Part shown: positions 11,601 through 23,650 of the stretch, in pieces
Layout of the letters: every line of letters begins with the position of its first letter
Numbering within the stretch: position 1 is the first letter of the stretch
NCBI GenBank assembly: GCA_947846985.1
Contig: CANTUZ010000002.1
Span: forward strand, 13,836,087 to 13,900,086
DNA length: 64,000 bases
Source of the DNA: Fratercula arctica
Taxonomy: Eukaryota > Chordata > Aves > Charadriiformes > Alcidae
Direction: 5' to 3'
Program-made: the position numbers and the translations under genes
The notes under the pieces: generated by a model
Told to the model about the DNA's origin: nothing
The model's database searches: none
Seen by the model: only the letters and a program-made list of their open reading frames with translations

Positions 11601-11921
11601 CTACTCTCCTTCTATTGTTATTACTGGCTTTACAGTTTCACCTACGTGTTTTACTGTTAGGAACACTGTACAAAAATACAGTAAGAAATTAAAAATCAAG
11701 TTGTGAAAAGCTATATTCACCCCTACTTAGCGTTCACTTGGGGTTATCCTTATTTGGCTGAGCTAAATGAGTCAAGGTTCTTCACAAAGTTCCTCACTGT
11801 TGTTGCCGTAGCATAGTCCACCTGGTGCTGCTCACATGTGACATGGGGAGTTTTTGTAATTTTTACCACCTTTTTGGGAGAGGAGGTAAGGCAGAGTCTG
11901 GACAAGAAAATTATTGTTATC
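8691..11921. other. No gene seen
   Basis: The sequence is unique with an A18 run at 9327-9344. Open frames at 9053-9241, 9422-9634, 9608-9859, 9690-9896, 9881-10084, 10071-10340 and 11009-11221 are 62-89 codons with no recognisable domain. The frame at 11009-11221 has a somewhat protein-like, helix-prone composition (SEAERSRMLTALSELAEKLL) but no splice context and no family match I know. Confidence 0.55.
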
Positions 11922-12792
11922 TTCCGTGCAGCACATAACACTATTTAACATCTTCATCAGTGACCTTGACAATGGGACAAAACAGCCCCAGCAAGTTTTC
12001 AGCTGGCAGCAAAGCAGGGAGACGAGTTGATAGTACAGAAAAGGGATCTCAACCAGCAGGAGAAGCAGGTAAACAAAAAATTCATGAAGTCCAACAAAGA
12101 ACAGTGCAACCTGGGATGGAACAACCCCGTGCAGCAGTCCAGGCTGGGAACTGACAGTCCAGGTGGCGGCTCTGCAAAAAAGGGCCCGGGAGTCCCCGTA
12201 AATAACCACCTGGAGATGAATTAGCAGTGTGTCCTTGCAGCCATGAAGGCTAACAGCATGCTGGGCTGTATTAGCAAAAGACTAGACAGCAGGTTGAAGG
12301 AAGAGGTTTCTTTCCTCTACACAACACTTGGAAGGCCACCTCAGGAGCAGGGTGCTGTCTTGAAGTGAGTTAAGCAGAGGGCCACCACAACGGAGCCAGG
12401 GCTGGAGCACTTGCGGTGCAGAGGGGCCAAGGGGAGTGCAGTTTGTTCCGGCTGGAGAAGGAAAAGCTCTAACTGCTGTGTTCAATGCAAGACAGAGCCT
12501 CACTCTTCACAGAAGTGTATAGCAAAAGGACAAGGGGCAATGGTCACACAAAGAGGAACTGTGACCAGATATAGGGAAAAGAAAAAACCAGTGGGAGTGG
12601 TTAAGCACTGGAAGCATATTGGTCAGACAGGTTGTTGGGATGTCCGTCTTCAAAGATACTGAAAACTCAACTGGGCATGGCCTTGAGAAGCCCAGGCTAA
12701 CCTTTAAGTTACCTGTGTTTTGAGTACGAGGCTGGACCAGGTGACTTTCAGAGGTCTCTGCCAACATAAAGTATTCTATTGTCTGTGACTTT
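11922..12792 (+). mobile_element. CR1 LINE, degraded, 3' part of ORF2 and 3' UTR
   Basis: The plus strand reads, across several frameshifts and stops, as the late reverse-transcriptase and C-terminal part of CR1 ORF2. The pieces are LFNIFISDLDNG near 11940-11977, a region equivalent to the conserved GNPxxQxRLG segment near 12120-12150, and QCVLAAMKANSMLGCISKR near 12226-12281. The element ends with the CR1 3' UTR phrase GACCAGGTGACTTTCAGAGGTC near 12733-12755 and a decayed ATTCTATTGTCTGTG tail. The catalytic FADD box is destroyed. The copy is truncated at its 5' end, as is usual for target-primed reverse transcription. The open frames at 12282-12503, 12411-12662 and 12507-12857 lie within it and are not genes. 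Confidence 0.8.
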
Positions 12793-14285
12793 AAATTATT
12801 GCATGAGATTAAGGAAAAGTCTAGTTCAGTCCAGTACATTAGTGACAAAAAGACCAATCCTCTTCTGGAAGGAGGATATTCATCTATTATTAACAGAAAC
12901 TGCTAGTTCAGTATTAATGACTGATAGAACAGGCATTTCCTGGCACTTAATGACCTGTTGAGTGCCTGAAAAGTAGCTGAGAGCCCTTTGCTTGGCTTGT
13001 CATTAGTTGACAGAAAATGACCAACTTGGAGAGCACTAGTGCTATTGTAGACACTGAGAACGTTTGAAAGAAAAAAATACATTAATTGAACTAAATTTTT
13101 TTCTCAGTTAGATAATGTCAAGAGGGTTCAATGTGTGTTACCAAGAGCAGATTTGGGGCAACAATAATTTTTCAAATATTTTTTTTATTTGTTGAATAAC
13201 TGAAAGTAGATCCTCACATTGCTATGACTACTGTGTTTATAATAGACAGCCACATTCCTTCCTGATGAAAATCTATTGAATATGTCTTGTAATTGCTAAG
13301 GGCTGATGCTGTAAGGAGCAGGATGGCAGGATTCCATTCTCATTATCACGCCTCTTGGACAACATCTTACTTTCCCTTCAACCACCAACTTGCACGTCTC
13401 ATTTTTCTGTTCTACATATAAAAAATATAGCTATTCCATGATATAATTACTTGATTTGAGTGCATAATCAGTGCAGCTCACAAACATTTATTGCTCGGTC
13501 GCTTTATTTTCAGTAAGAAAAGCAGTAATCATCTAGCATGCGGCTATAGGCAGTTGTCTTTCACTGTGGCTTGAGCTCTGTGCTCTGAGCACGTTGTTTG
13601 TTTTGAGTGTCACCTGGGAGAGGACCGGAAAAAGTGAGAGGACTGTAGGTGTGGTCCTCAGATGCAAAGCATAAAGACACTGATCTATATTCAGGGCTGT
13701 GGGGGACAGTACACTGTTCTCAAAACATTTTTACGGGCATTGCTGATACTTTTTAAAAAAAAAAAAAACAAACAAGACAACCCAAACAAAACCCCAAGCC
13801 ACAATACTTCAATCTTTTCTGTAGTACTAAATACACAGGAGCATGCAAACACAAGCTTCTGCATTAAAATAGATGGAAACAAGTGATTTACATCATACCT
13901 GACAAAAATACTCAAAATAAGAAGTGTACCTTAGTATACCGAGATGCTGATAGCAGTCCTGATACTCTGCACTGTTAGAAAGATACATTAGTTTCCAAGA
14001 AGTTGCCTATATCTGACATATATAGCTCATGTCCCTAACACAGCATTAGCAGATAAGGATCAGTGTTCTTACAACATGGATATTCAGATTGAATAGTCAT
14101 TTTTAATGAAGGGTCAAACTCAGGCTTGACTGGTCTTGTAAGAGGAAGGTTATAAAGCAAACAGGGAGCCTTGCTGCATGAGAGATGTCCAAGGGAAGGG
14201 TGGTTCTGGCTGTCCCCTGCTATCAAGTGACACTTCAAGCCAAGATAAATGGTGGAGATCTCTGAAGTGACCTCCATTGAAGGGT
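12793..14285. other. No gene seen
   Basis: The sequence is unique and AT-rich with an A14 run at 13755-13768 that inflates the open frames at 13662-13886 and 13691-13915. No exon, RNA gene or promoter is recognised. Confidence 0.6.
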
Positions 14286-14962
14286 GCAGAGAGAACTGGC
14301 TAATGTCCCTGCAAGGCCTCTCTCTTCCATCTAGGAAAGGTCATGGAGAGCCGGCAGAGGTCCACAAGGATTGGAGGAAGGCAAATATTGAGTCTGTCTT
14401 GAAAAAAGGCTAAAAGGACAATCCAGGGACCTACAGGTTGGTCAGACTGAAAATCACAAAGCAAGTCCTCTTGGAGCACACTTCTGGGAACACGAAGGAG
14501 AAGAAAGTGAAAGGGAATAGTCAGCATGGCTTTTCCTGTGATATAGCATGGACACGATGAACAGAGATCAGTTGTTTACTCTGTTCTTAAAAAACTGGGT
14601 GTCATGGAGTGAAACCAGCATGCATGAGGTTCAAAAAAAGGAAAGCAATTCTTCATACAGGTACAGGTATGCTGTGAAATTCCTGGCCACAGAATGATGT
14701 GGATGCTAAAAGTTTCCGTAGGCTAAAAGGGTAAGTGGATGAGTTTGTGGAAGAGAAATTAATTTAGGACTACTGGACACAAAGCTGAAGAGTTCCGTAA
14801 TCTGTGCTCAGCTGGTGGTCAGGAGAGCCATTTGGCGAAGTGAACAGTCTGCACTTCCTTTAGGACTGTGTGATTGTCTGGATATCTACTTCTGACCACC
14901 AGCAGAGACAACTGGGATCAGTGTACCGTTCGTCTGACACAGTATGCCCACTCATGTATAGC
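14286..14962 (+). mobile_element. Ancient amniote-type CR1 LINE, internally deleted
   Basis: From about 14290 to 14535 the plus strand follows the mid reverse-transcriptase region of CR1. Landmarks are an AAGGTCATGGAGAGCCGGCAG-like stretch, a KKG-like lysine block and GGGAATAGTCAGCATGGCTT near 14513-14532, equivalent to the GNSQHGF segment. From about 14590 it continues with the C-terminal tail and 3' UTR of the old CR1 type. Landmarks there are GAGGTTCAAAAAAAGGAAAG, GTTTGTGGAAGAGAAATT and a terminal GGGATCAGTGTACCGTTCGTCTGACACAGTATG-like block. The section between is missing. The terminus is unlike the avian ATTCTATG end and resembles older CR1 subfamilies shared with turtles and crocodilians. 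Confidence 0.65.
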
Positions 14963-17900
14963 TGCATGCTGGAAGCAGAATATTGCACATAAAAGGGAAG
15001 ACTGTTTACTTAGAAGGTTTACCTGAGTCATTTCAGATTCATGGCATGTATTTGGAAACAGTTCAAAAGGCAGAAATCTCAGTCAGAACTGTGAACAAGC
15101 AGAGCTCGCTCTGGAGAAGCAGTATGGCCCATGGTAAAATTAAATTCCTGTATTCAGCTGTGATACTCGTGCAGCATCCTCTCTGAAGTCACAGGATCCA
15201 TGCATGCATCAAATCCAAGGCAAAAACAGATAAGCAGCAAAAACAGATCCAAACATACCTATGTGAGGGGAATAATCCTATTCATGGGAAAAGCTGCGGT
15301 GTGTCTTGCCAGTTCAATCTTTTGTCACAGATTCCTGAAGGACAGATGGATACAACCCCGTATCTAGTCAAAAATGAAGGGTAATAATGGATATTTTTCT
15401 CTTTAGACATGCTCCAAATTATTTGCATTCAGGATGATTAAAAAAGAATTACTTCTCTAAAGATGACCTGTTGACGATGGTCCCACCCAGGGGTGCGTAG
15501 TTGGATTGATAACTTGTATTTCAACTCCAGGGAATGCCTTGGTTTCCATGCCAGCTAAACAAAGAAGTGCTCGATAGAAGCTCAAATACTTAGTAGCATT
15601 TTAGGCTTTTTAGAGTAATTTGAGGAAAATTTTGTTTATGTATGCATTTGGTAGTTTTATATTGAACTGTGTCGGAGAATGGAATAGACATTTAATTAGG
15701 GTGTAACTATAAATTCATGTTGAAGCTCTAAATAGCAAATGGTGCAAACACAAATCAGACCGAGTCTTTTGACTTCCAGAGAGGTGTGTTAAACTAATCT
15801 GTAGATGCAAAAGCAATTTCCTACCTCTCAGCTTCTGATTATGTACAGAATTTGTCTGACACTGATGTTGAAAATAGCATAAAATATTGCAATAGTAAGA
15901 ATTTTCTGAAGTGAACTTTATAGGTACAGGTGCATAGTGGAAAGAACGTGGCTCCAGTAATTTTTGCTTACTTGAGGTGTTTCTTTCTGAAGTACAGGCA
16001 ATTCCGTGTTAAAGTTACAAAGCATGTTTCAAGTCATGGCACAGCATTCTTTATAGGAGTTTTTGCAGATGAATTCCTTGTCCTTGTGGCAGCCCACTGC
16101 GTAATCCCTGTGCTCCCTTTTCTGCCCTAATGTGCAATCTTTCCTGACTTCCATTACCAGGAAGGAATTGTGATATAAAAATTAATTCCTAGGCCCCTGA
16201 CAGGAAAAGGCCCAAAATTATTAACCTCCAGAACAACTCATTGGGCTCATTTCTTTTCACATTTTTTTTGGAGAGTGAGTGGAGACCAGCAGGTAGCTTA
16301 GCTTTTGGGGGTCATATAGGACTTTTGTTTTGTAGCTGGTGGTGCTGATGATTTATCTGCTGTGTTTGTGGGTCACGTTTTATCAGGCTACGTTTATATC
16401 GGAATTACATTAGACACTCTGCAGGGTGTAAGTTACAAGGAATGCAAAAAACTCTAAAAAGCTGAAAGGCCCTGGGGAAAAAATACACAGGCAGATGAAA
16501 CAGTGTGAAATTAAATATTTGAATTTTTTTTTTTTTTGTTCATTTTAATAGTCTTCTACATCATTAACAGGAAAAGTAAAAGGATCTAGTTTTAGACAAC
16601 TTAAAAGTTTCCATGTACTGGAATTTGAAGATCATTATTTTCAACACTACCTTCTTTCTCAGATACAGTTTTGATATTATACATCCCTAAACCATCATAA
16701 TCTGTAACTCAATTTCCATTTATACATAAAAAGCTTCTGACATCTGTTTAAACACCAATATCTTCACAAGTACCTAGAAATTTTACTCCTGCTGGGTATC
16801 AAGTGAAAGAGTCTGAAGTTTAAAATGACACTAAGCTTAACAAGCAGCTTCTAGTGATTTTCTGCTGGTGTTGGTATTTAAATGGATTTTTCCTTCAATA
16901 TTTCCTGTTTTGTCAGTGGCCTTAGATTCTTACTGAGATCTTTCAAATCGACATACAATCTTCTGACTGAATATTGAGATAATTTGGTTAAACTTTTCAG
17001 CCCTTTTCCTTGAAGTTTGTTATCACAGGCACCTGGGTTTGTTTTTCAGTGATTCATCAGCTCTCGTGAATGAACAGCACTAGCAAGGCAGAAGAGCTGA
17101 GCTCTGAGACTAATAAATGGACCAATCCAACTAAATTTTACAAATGCGACTTCCTCTCTGTTTGCCACTTCTGTCTTATCTTTTTTTGTGTACTGTTTGT
17201 ATTTATTTCCTCAGCTTGTGGAAATTTCATTTCAGTAGAAATGAATACATACATACATATGATAATGTCAAGTAATTTACTCAAATAATATAAATTAATC
17301 ACAGCTGCATTTTTGTGCCCTGACTATGAATTTCTGTCACCTCCTGCCTGAGCAGTATGTATGGTTTACAGTGGGTACAGTGTCCATTTTACCACAAATC
17401 CAGGAATTATAGAGCCTGCCTTGTAAGCCACAACATTTGGTTTTACAGGTCACCCTGTTGGGCTGTACCAATATGCCAACTATACGCCATCTTTTTGATT
17501 TATTTTTTATTTTTTAATTATTTTAAGAGCCCAGAAAAGAACTGTGGGGATTAAACTTGGAGCAGATACAGGAGTCAGTGAGGAAATAGTGGTTTTGGAT
17601 GTTTATCCAGTTAATAATTCTGTTTTGCTAAAAACTTCAGTCATTAATTTATTAATTTATCTCAAAAGGTACTTGTCTTAACATGCCCATGCTTACAGTC
17701 AGATGTCAGATCTGCTTTTTGGTATAGAGATGATAACTGGTTGTTAGGTGAAGGTCAAGATTATCCTTGTCATAGTCTGCATATTATTTCATTGTGGTCA
17801 AAATCAAAGGTGAGGGATTAGTGGAAGCATGTCATTTTAAAGCTCCCTGACAACTGCTCTTTCTGCACGAGATATTATTATCATTGTTTTCCATGACTAT

Positions 17901-18865
17901 TGTTAGGATGTCACCGTATCAAGTTCATTTTGTTGACTTTGTCACCTTGACATGCAGAGGTTGCGTTAGGCTGTAATTCTGCTTGATCCCAACCTGGCAA
18001 GACTGCATTTTTATGTGGTGTGGGAAATAAGAAAAATGGTATATCTCCTACAGTCACATTTGCAAAGATTTGTTGTTGTGCTGCAGGCAGTTTGGCTTTG
18101 CTTGGAGAAAGAGTTGACAGCAAGGCGAGCGTAAACTGCTTCCCAGGCTGAGTAGGTTGTATCCAGACAAGGCTATTTCTTTGCCTCTGAAAGCAGATGC
18201 ACGTATGGAAAGCTAAACTTCGCTTTTCTCTCTCTGAGCTTTTTCTGGGGTCCTGAACTGGCGATCTGCAAAGATTGTGTGGGAGCTCCGGGTTTTGAAG
18301 CTGAGCCCTTTGCCAGGGCTCCTCCTCTGCCAGCATCAAGGCTGCAATTGCTCAGTCTGCAAGTCAGGAAGGCAAAGCCCCACAGTTTGTGGTTTCGTGT
18401 TTGAGTTCTGAAAAACAGAAGTCATGCTCTAAAATCCCAGCCATCACCCTACTTGAGGGGTAGCTGCACTTAAATGTTCTTCTTGACGTGTTTCAGAGAA
18501 TTCAAATTTTCCATGGGATTCCCTATTCTGCTTTTCTTCTTTTTCACATTATATTTCGGTCTCACCACAGCAGCTTTCGGCTTGACTGGAAGACAAGGAC
18601 CAGAAGTTCTCTGAGCCTGCAAGTAGCACACTGAACGGAGCATGTGGAGAAGAAAGTCAGCCTCTCTCCCCAGGGTTTTGTTTTGCCATGCCCATATTAA
18701 CTTTTCTGTTGACTTAAAGAGAAAACTTGGCACCTGGGCTGCCTCTCCAGCTCAGCAGAACAAAACTCTGCCTTCTCGGCTAGCTTGAACGTGTCCTTGG
18801 TTGTTTCTTTATATGGAAAATAATTCTCACTGCTGCTAACAAAAAAGAATACTGATCCTTAGCCT
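14963..18865. other. No gene seen
   Basis: The sequence is unique, with a T14 run near 16526-16539 and a short ATAC repeat near 17249-17260. The minus frame at 17911-18339 (142 codons) is the longest here. It has no signal peptide, domain or exon boundaries that I recognise, and one frame of that length is expected by chance in 64 kb. The stretch 15640-15860 has an enhancer-like texture but no decisive motif. Confidence 0.55.
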
Positions 18866-19078
18866 TTATATAGCTCACATTAACTCAAGCTCACAGTACC
18901 TTTTACAAACAAAACCAGAAGCATGAATGCTTTTTTCTTTTTTTTTTCTTTTTTTTTTTTTTTTTTACTGTTGGGAAAATCGGGGCAAAGGATGTGGAAA
19001 GTAATTTACCAAGTGTTATTCCACAAGTCAGGGACGCAGCTAGGGCAGAAGCGGATCCCCTGAGACCCAGTGCCTCGG
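18866..19078 (-). repeat. MIR-type SINE relic split by a T-rich expansion
   Basis: Read as reverse complement, the right part (about 18967-19075) follows the MIR core. Plus-strand landmarks are TGGGAAAATCGGGGCAAAGG, TAATTTACCAAGTG, CACAAGTCAGGGACGCAGCTAGGGCAGAAGC and CCCTGAGACCC. The left part (18872-18910) follows the MIR 3' end (TTTATATAGCTCACATT, TACCTTTTACAAAC). Between them, at 18931-18966, lies a T6-C-T11-C-T18-like tract where the consensus has only TATTATTATCCCCATTTTACAG. The tract has evidently expanded inside an old SINE. The minus frame at 18903-19172 is an artefact of this tract. Confidence 0.6.
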
Positions 19079-19542
19079 ACACCGGGGCTGCAGTAAGCAC
19101 GTACGTGAGAAGCTGCACAGTGAAGAGACCCCAGCAGGAGCTGCCTCTCACAGCCTGTTTCACCAGCTTCATTCATTTCCATTGTTTTCAGTCTTTCCAT
19201 ATCACCCTGCCTTTTGGGTGGTGAGGAATTTCATGGCAAAGCATTTGAAAGTGTGGGAGGCTCCTTTCAGAGTGAGGGGGAGGTGACCTTCCAGGTTTAT
19301 CAGGAACTGCGAGTTTAGCCATGGCAGAGCAGCCTCTCATCCCCTCTGCTGATTCTGCTCTGCTTCTCCTGCTCAGGTAACGATGTAATTGTTGCGGAGC
19401 TATCAATATAGTTATTTATCCCACTCTGTGTTCAGGGATGAAGGATAAATCTACTTTAGCTCATCAGAATTCATTCATTCCTTCAGAAGTTCAAAGCTGG
19501 GTCGGCACAAACCAGATCTTTGGCTTGGAAGCACTTAGGTTT

Positions 19543-19587
19543 CCCCCCCCCCCCCCCCCCCCACCCCCCCTTTTGTTTTTTTTTTTT
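19543..19587. repeat. C20-A-C7-T4-G-T12 homopolymer tract
   Basis: The plus strand shows 20 consecutive C (19543-19562), one A, seven C, then T4-G-T12. Runs of G/C this long are rare. The complementary strand could form a G-quadruplex and the C strand an i-motif. Exact length is uncertain in any assembly because such runs sequence poorly. The frames at 19438-19629 and 19520-19705 encode only poly-Pro and poly-Phe from it. Confidence 0.9.
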
Positions 19588-20687
19588 CAATCTCGCATTA
19601 GTGCCATGTTTAACTATGTCCCCACATAAAAGCTTTTTGGCACAGAAAGTCCTCCATTCAAGTCATTCTCCTTCATGTCACCGATTAATTCAGACCATTA
19701 ACTAAGAAGCAAACTAGGTAATCACTTGTCCATATGTGGCCTGCATGTGTAGCAAGCTTGTAGGCTTGTAAGTGCAATTGGCTAGCAAAGAAACCACTGG
19801 CATTTCATTACATTTTTGTGTGTCTCAGCGCTTTCTGCCCCTGCCCTAAAAAAATAAAAAGCCAAATCACAGCCTGTCTTTACAGTAATTCCTACCAATG
19901 CAATCAGAAATAGAAAAGCTCATCATTGGACATTCCTAGTCCTATTTCCAGAGCTCAGATCTTTTTTAATAAATGGACAGTCACCTGGGCCAAACTTTAG
20001 TTCATTTCTTGCAACCTGCTGTTGGCAATATTCTGTGATTGTTAAGTTTATGTTGTGAATAGAATCAAAGGGAATTTGGATAAGTAAAGAATCAGTGATA
20101 GCTGAAAGTTAGTTCTCCTGTTGTAATCTCAGTCTGTGACTTTCAGACTTTTATTACAGGCTATGCTTTATTGAAGTCTCTGAGCTCTTCCCCATCAAGT
20201 CCCAATTTAATCAAGACTTTTATTTTGGCTGCTTCTCTTCCAGTATTTTCACAGTTCAAGCCCATAATCACTATTCAATAGTTTTAATTATAGCTACTGC
20301 TCGAGAGACCTGAAACATAGCTTTTCATATCTTTATGAGATACTTCTTGTATGGAGTTTTGAAGATTTGATAATTTAAATGCTATTAGAAAAGTCTTACG
20401 TGAAGTGGAAGTGAAATCTGGACCATAGTGAATACCCATGAATGGCTTCAGGATTTTATTAATTGCTTTGTGCTTGGTTCCTACAGCCATCGCGGACCTA
20501 ACAGATGTAGGGTGCCTGTGCATGCTACAGAACTTTGCATGGGGATTCAGAACACAACTCTCTAGTTTAATGAGAAACGCCCAAGCCTCTGTAGCTTATT
20601 TAGAAAAAAAAAAACATCACAAACTCACTGCCTTCTGCCCCCAGAAAAATCCTTGTGTTTCTGCATGAACTGAAAGAGAAAGAGTTA
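19588..20687. other. No gene seen
   Basis: The sequence is unique and AT-rich. Open frames at 20284-20523 and 20438-20668 (79 and 76 codons) on opposite strands are unrecognised. Confidence 0.6.
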
Positions 20688-21092
20688 TAGAATCACGGAA
20701 TCATAGAATGGTTTGAGTTGGAAGGGACCTTAAAGATCATCTAGTTCCAACCCCCCTGCCATGGCCAGGGACACCTCCCTCTAGACCAGGCTGCTCAAAG
20801 CCCCATCCACAACTTCTGTGGGCAGCCTGTTCCAGTGCCTCACCACCCTCACAGTAAAGAATTTCGTCTTAATATCTAATCTGAATCTACCTTCTTTCAG
20901 TTTAAAACGGTTACACCTCATCCTATCACTACAGTCCTTGATAAAAAGTCTCTCCCCATCTTTCCTGTAGGCCCCCTTTTGGTACTCCCCAGAACCTTCT
21001 CTTCTCCAGGCTGAACAACACCAACTCAGCCTGTCTTCACAGGAGAGGTGCTCCAGCCCTCTGGTCATCTTCATGGCCCTCCTCTGGATTGC
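20688..21092 (-). mobile_element. Avian CR1 LINE, 3' end with ORF2 C-terminus (best-preserved copy)
   Basis: The element reads on the minus strand. Its 3' UTR is seen on the plus strand as AATCATAGAATGG near 20698, then TTGGAAGGGACCTTAAAGAT and TGCCTCACCACCCTCACAGT near 20836. The frame at 20781-21074 (97 codons) is the extreme C-terminus of CR1 ORF2. It contains GAYRKDGERLF, FKLKEGRFRLD and FFTVRVVRHWNRLP, which are conserved closing motifs of the family. Relative to my memory of the consensus there is a deletion of about 35 bp between two CATCCA repeats near 20800-20810, and a shorter one near 20978-20990. The copy is 5'-truncated and cannot transpose. It is probably the youngest insertion in the window. 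Confidence 0.92.
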
Positions 21093-23438
21093 TGTTTTTT
21101 CCTACAAGGACATCCTCAGGTCAAGGTGGTGAGAAAGAGGCTGCATAGGCAAACATCTGCTCTTTGTTATCATGAGATTTGGCCTGCCTATGAAGGTTTC
21201 TAGTGATCCCATGGGAATACTATGATGCTCTATGCTCTACTGTATTTCCTCAAGGTTTCCCCCTGTTTTGATGATTTTTTGCACTCTTTGACAGCTATCA
21301 CAGAGCTCACACACATTACACATCACTTTGCCTCTGTTTCCCTCTTTCACAGGACTTTTGGCTGCAGACATGAACAATGCTTATTAGGTTTCCCTGGAAG
21401 GAATAGGCAATCAGCTTATCCTAAGCCTAGCTCTGAACATTCAAGTCTTCTGAGATAGACCAGGTATATTTTTTCCTAGCAGTGCCTTTCAAAATCTTCA
21501 GAATCAGATGTTCAAGCTTGGAGTTATTAAGGGTGTATAATACCTGGAACTACACACAAGGCAGTAAAATTTCTCATAGACACCTTTAGTGACAACTCTT
21601 TTATATTTGTTTATATTTATATATAGAAAATGTGGTGAACTCTATTATCTATCTGCCTTCATGTGTCCTCCTGGGTTGGCTTCATCACTTCCCTTGAAGG
21701 TGATAATTTTTTGTTTTGTCTTCTCTCTTTTTATCTCTCTTCTGTTTTCCTTTCAACACTATTCCAACTCCAGACTAGTGGAAGTCAGCATCATATCTAA
21801 TCCTCTAAAACTGAATTCTCCATCTTTTTGGTTTTTATTATCATCTTCCAAGGCAAAGTAGTGTTTATAATCTCTGCTGGAATGAAAGCAGTGGAGACTG
21901 AAAACAATATTTGTCTATTTAGAGACAACAGAATCACAAATTTTCCATAATGCAGTTGGCATGAAGCTTCTGTATTTTCATCTGTGGATAATTGTTTCTG
22001 TGATCAACAAGGAAAAGTTGCTAGACAGTTGTAGACTACAGAGGGAACTAAGAACTGTTCTGTCTGAAAACATTAAACTAATTTAACATTAGGCTGTGGG
22101 AAAAGTGATCAGAAAAAAAGCACACAGTCGGTTAATAGAAATTTCTTTAGCATGTATAGGAAAAAAGAGTCAAGGGAATCTGTAAGAATCCAATTTTCAT
22201 CTTTAGTGTGTTGCAAGCCTCATTTTTTTTTTTCAAAAGCAAAAAAAAAGAAAAATAAAGGGAAGAGAGAGAAAAGAGCACCGGAGAGGTAAAAATTATT
22301 TATCAGGAGAAAAATGGGCTATTTGTTCAGGTAGGTGCGTTGCTGGTTACTGAAAACAGTTGTCTGATGCAACATCTGAGTGAAGGTGTGCGTGACAGGA
22401 AAGATTACTCCATACTTGTCCTTCTTCATTGGTGCTAATAAGCAGTTGCTATACTCCACATTCAGACAGGACAGCTGGCTTGGGCTGACCTAGTGTAGCT
22501 GTTCTGGAGGATAGTATGTCCTTAAGAGGAAAAGGGGGGACTGAAAGCAGTAGAGAGGGGAGCTGTGTCAGAATTAGCAAAGCTATGGGAGAAAAGTTAG
22601 ATCAATCAACTCTCCGTTGTAGTGCTCTGAAGATAAGTTTCCTCAGAAACAGTTTTGTTCTTGGTAAATAATGTTATGCTCTAAGGAGGCTTTTGCCAAA
22701 GGGAGCAGAGCTGCAAGATTTGGACTAAAGTCAGACCTTCTGCGTTAAATCTTATTTGCTGTGTGGGGGCTGTGTTGGATATCCAGGCTGAGAATAGGAA
22801 AATTGTCTGACTCTACCCTAAGAGACAAGTGATGGTTAGAGACCTGAGCAGCAAAGGGAGTGTGGTCAGGGAGATAAGAAAATGTCAGAGGTACAGTTTT
22901 CTCAGAGACTGTAAGAATAAGTGATAAACATAAGAAGACACTACACACACAGATCCTTAAAATACCTTTAAGAATCTAGGTCTTAGTCCCCAGGATTATC
23001 CAGGCTTTTGATTCTGATAAGATGATTTATGAAGGTGCCAATAAGTACTGCTTACAGGGGTGCTATTTGTGCTGTTTGCATTCAAAGCCATGAGTTCAGA
23101 ATGTGGGATATGCTAGGGAGATAATTTGCAATTGTATAATCTATTTGTGAAAACTCTATGCGTATAAGTTTGATTTGAACTTAAATCCCATTGGCTGTCC
23201 CTCTGTTATTTCCCCACTACTTACTCCGTTTCTTTTTTGGACTGGCAGGTACAAAACAATACATCTTCAAAAATTCTTGGCTTTGGAAATATCCTATTAT
23301 AGCTATGCCTGCGTTGAGAGGAAGCACTACCTTGTGGCCAGAAAAGAGGTGCTGCCTTCAGCCATGGTGTCTCTTACTGTCCTGTCCTCTCAGACCTGTT
23401 CTCTTACTGCACCATTGTCATCATATCACCTCTTATAT
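21093..23438. other. No gene seen
   Basis: The sequence is unique, with a T-rich then A-rich patch near 22216-22260. Open frames at 21222-21458, 21589-21861, 22745-22948, 23175-23453 and 23191-23484 are 67-97 codons. The last two overlap in different frames of the same strand. No product is recognised. Confidence 0.6.
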
Positions 23439-23650
23439 GAACATAGAATATAAGAACAAAGATATTTGGATTATACCCATCTAGCTCTGCGTCTGAGAGT
23501 GGCAAATGGCCTATGACATGGAAAAGCGTAGGGCTCTAGAGGGCCCAGCAGAGTGATGTGCAGGGATTCTGCACCTCAGAGTTTCCACCAGTTTGTCTCT
23601 AGCCATGCTGCCAGTAATAGGTTTGAGCCCTTTTAATACCCAGTAAAGCC
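23439..23650 (-). mobile_element. Ancient amniote-type CR1, 3' UTR fragment
   Basis: Plus-strand text GAACATAGAATATAAGAACA, then CCCATCTAGCTCTGCGTCTGAGAGTGGC, follows the reverse complement of the old CR1 3' end. The expected landmarks there are ACATAAGAACATAAGAA, then CCATCTAGCCCAGTATCCTGTC and CGACAGTGGCC. The downstream match fades past about 23600. The relic is heavily diverged, so the right edge is uncertain. Confidence 0.6.

Noticed and set aside
17911..18339. 142-codon minus-strand frame
   Set aside because: There is no family resemblance, signal peptide or exon boundary, and the length is expected by chance.
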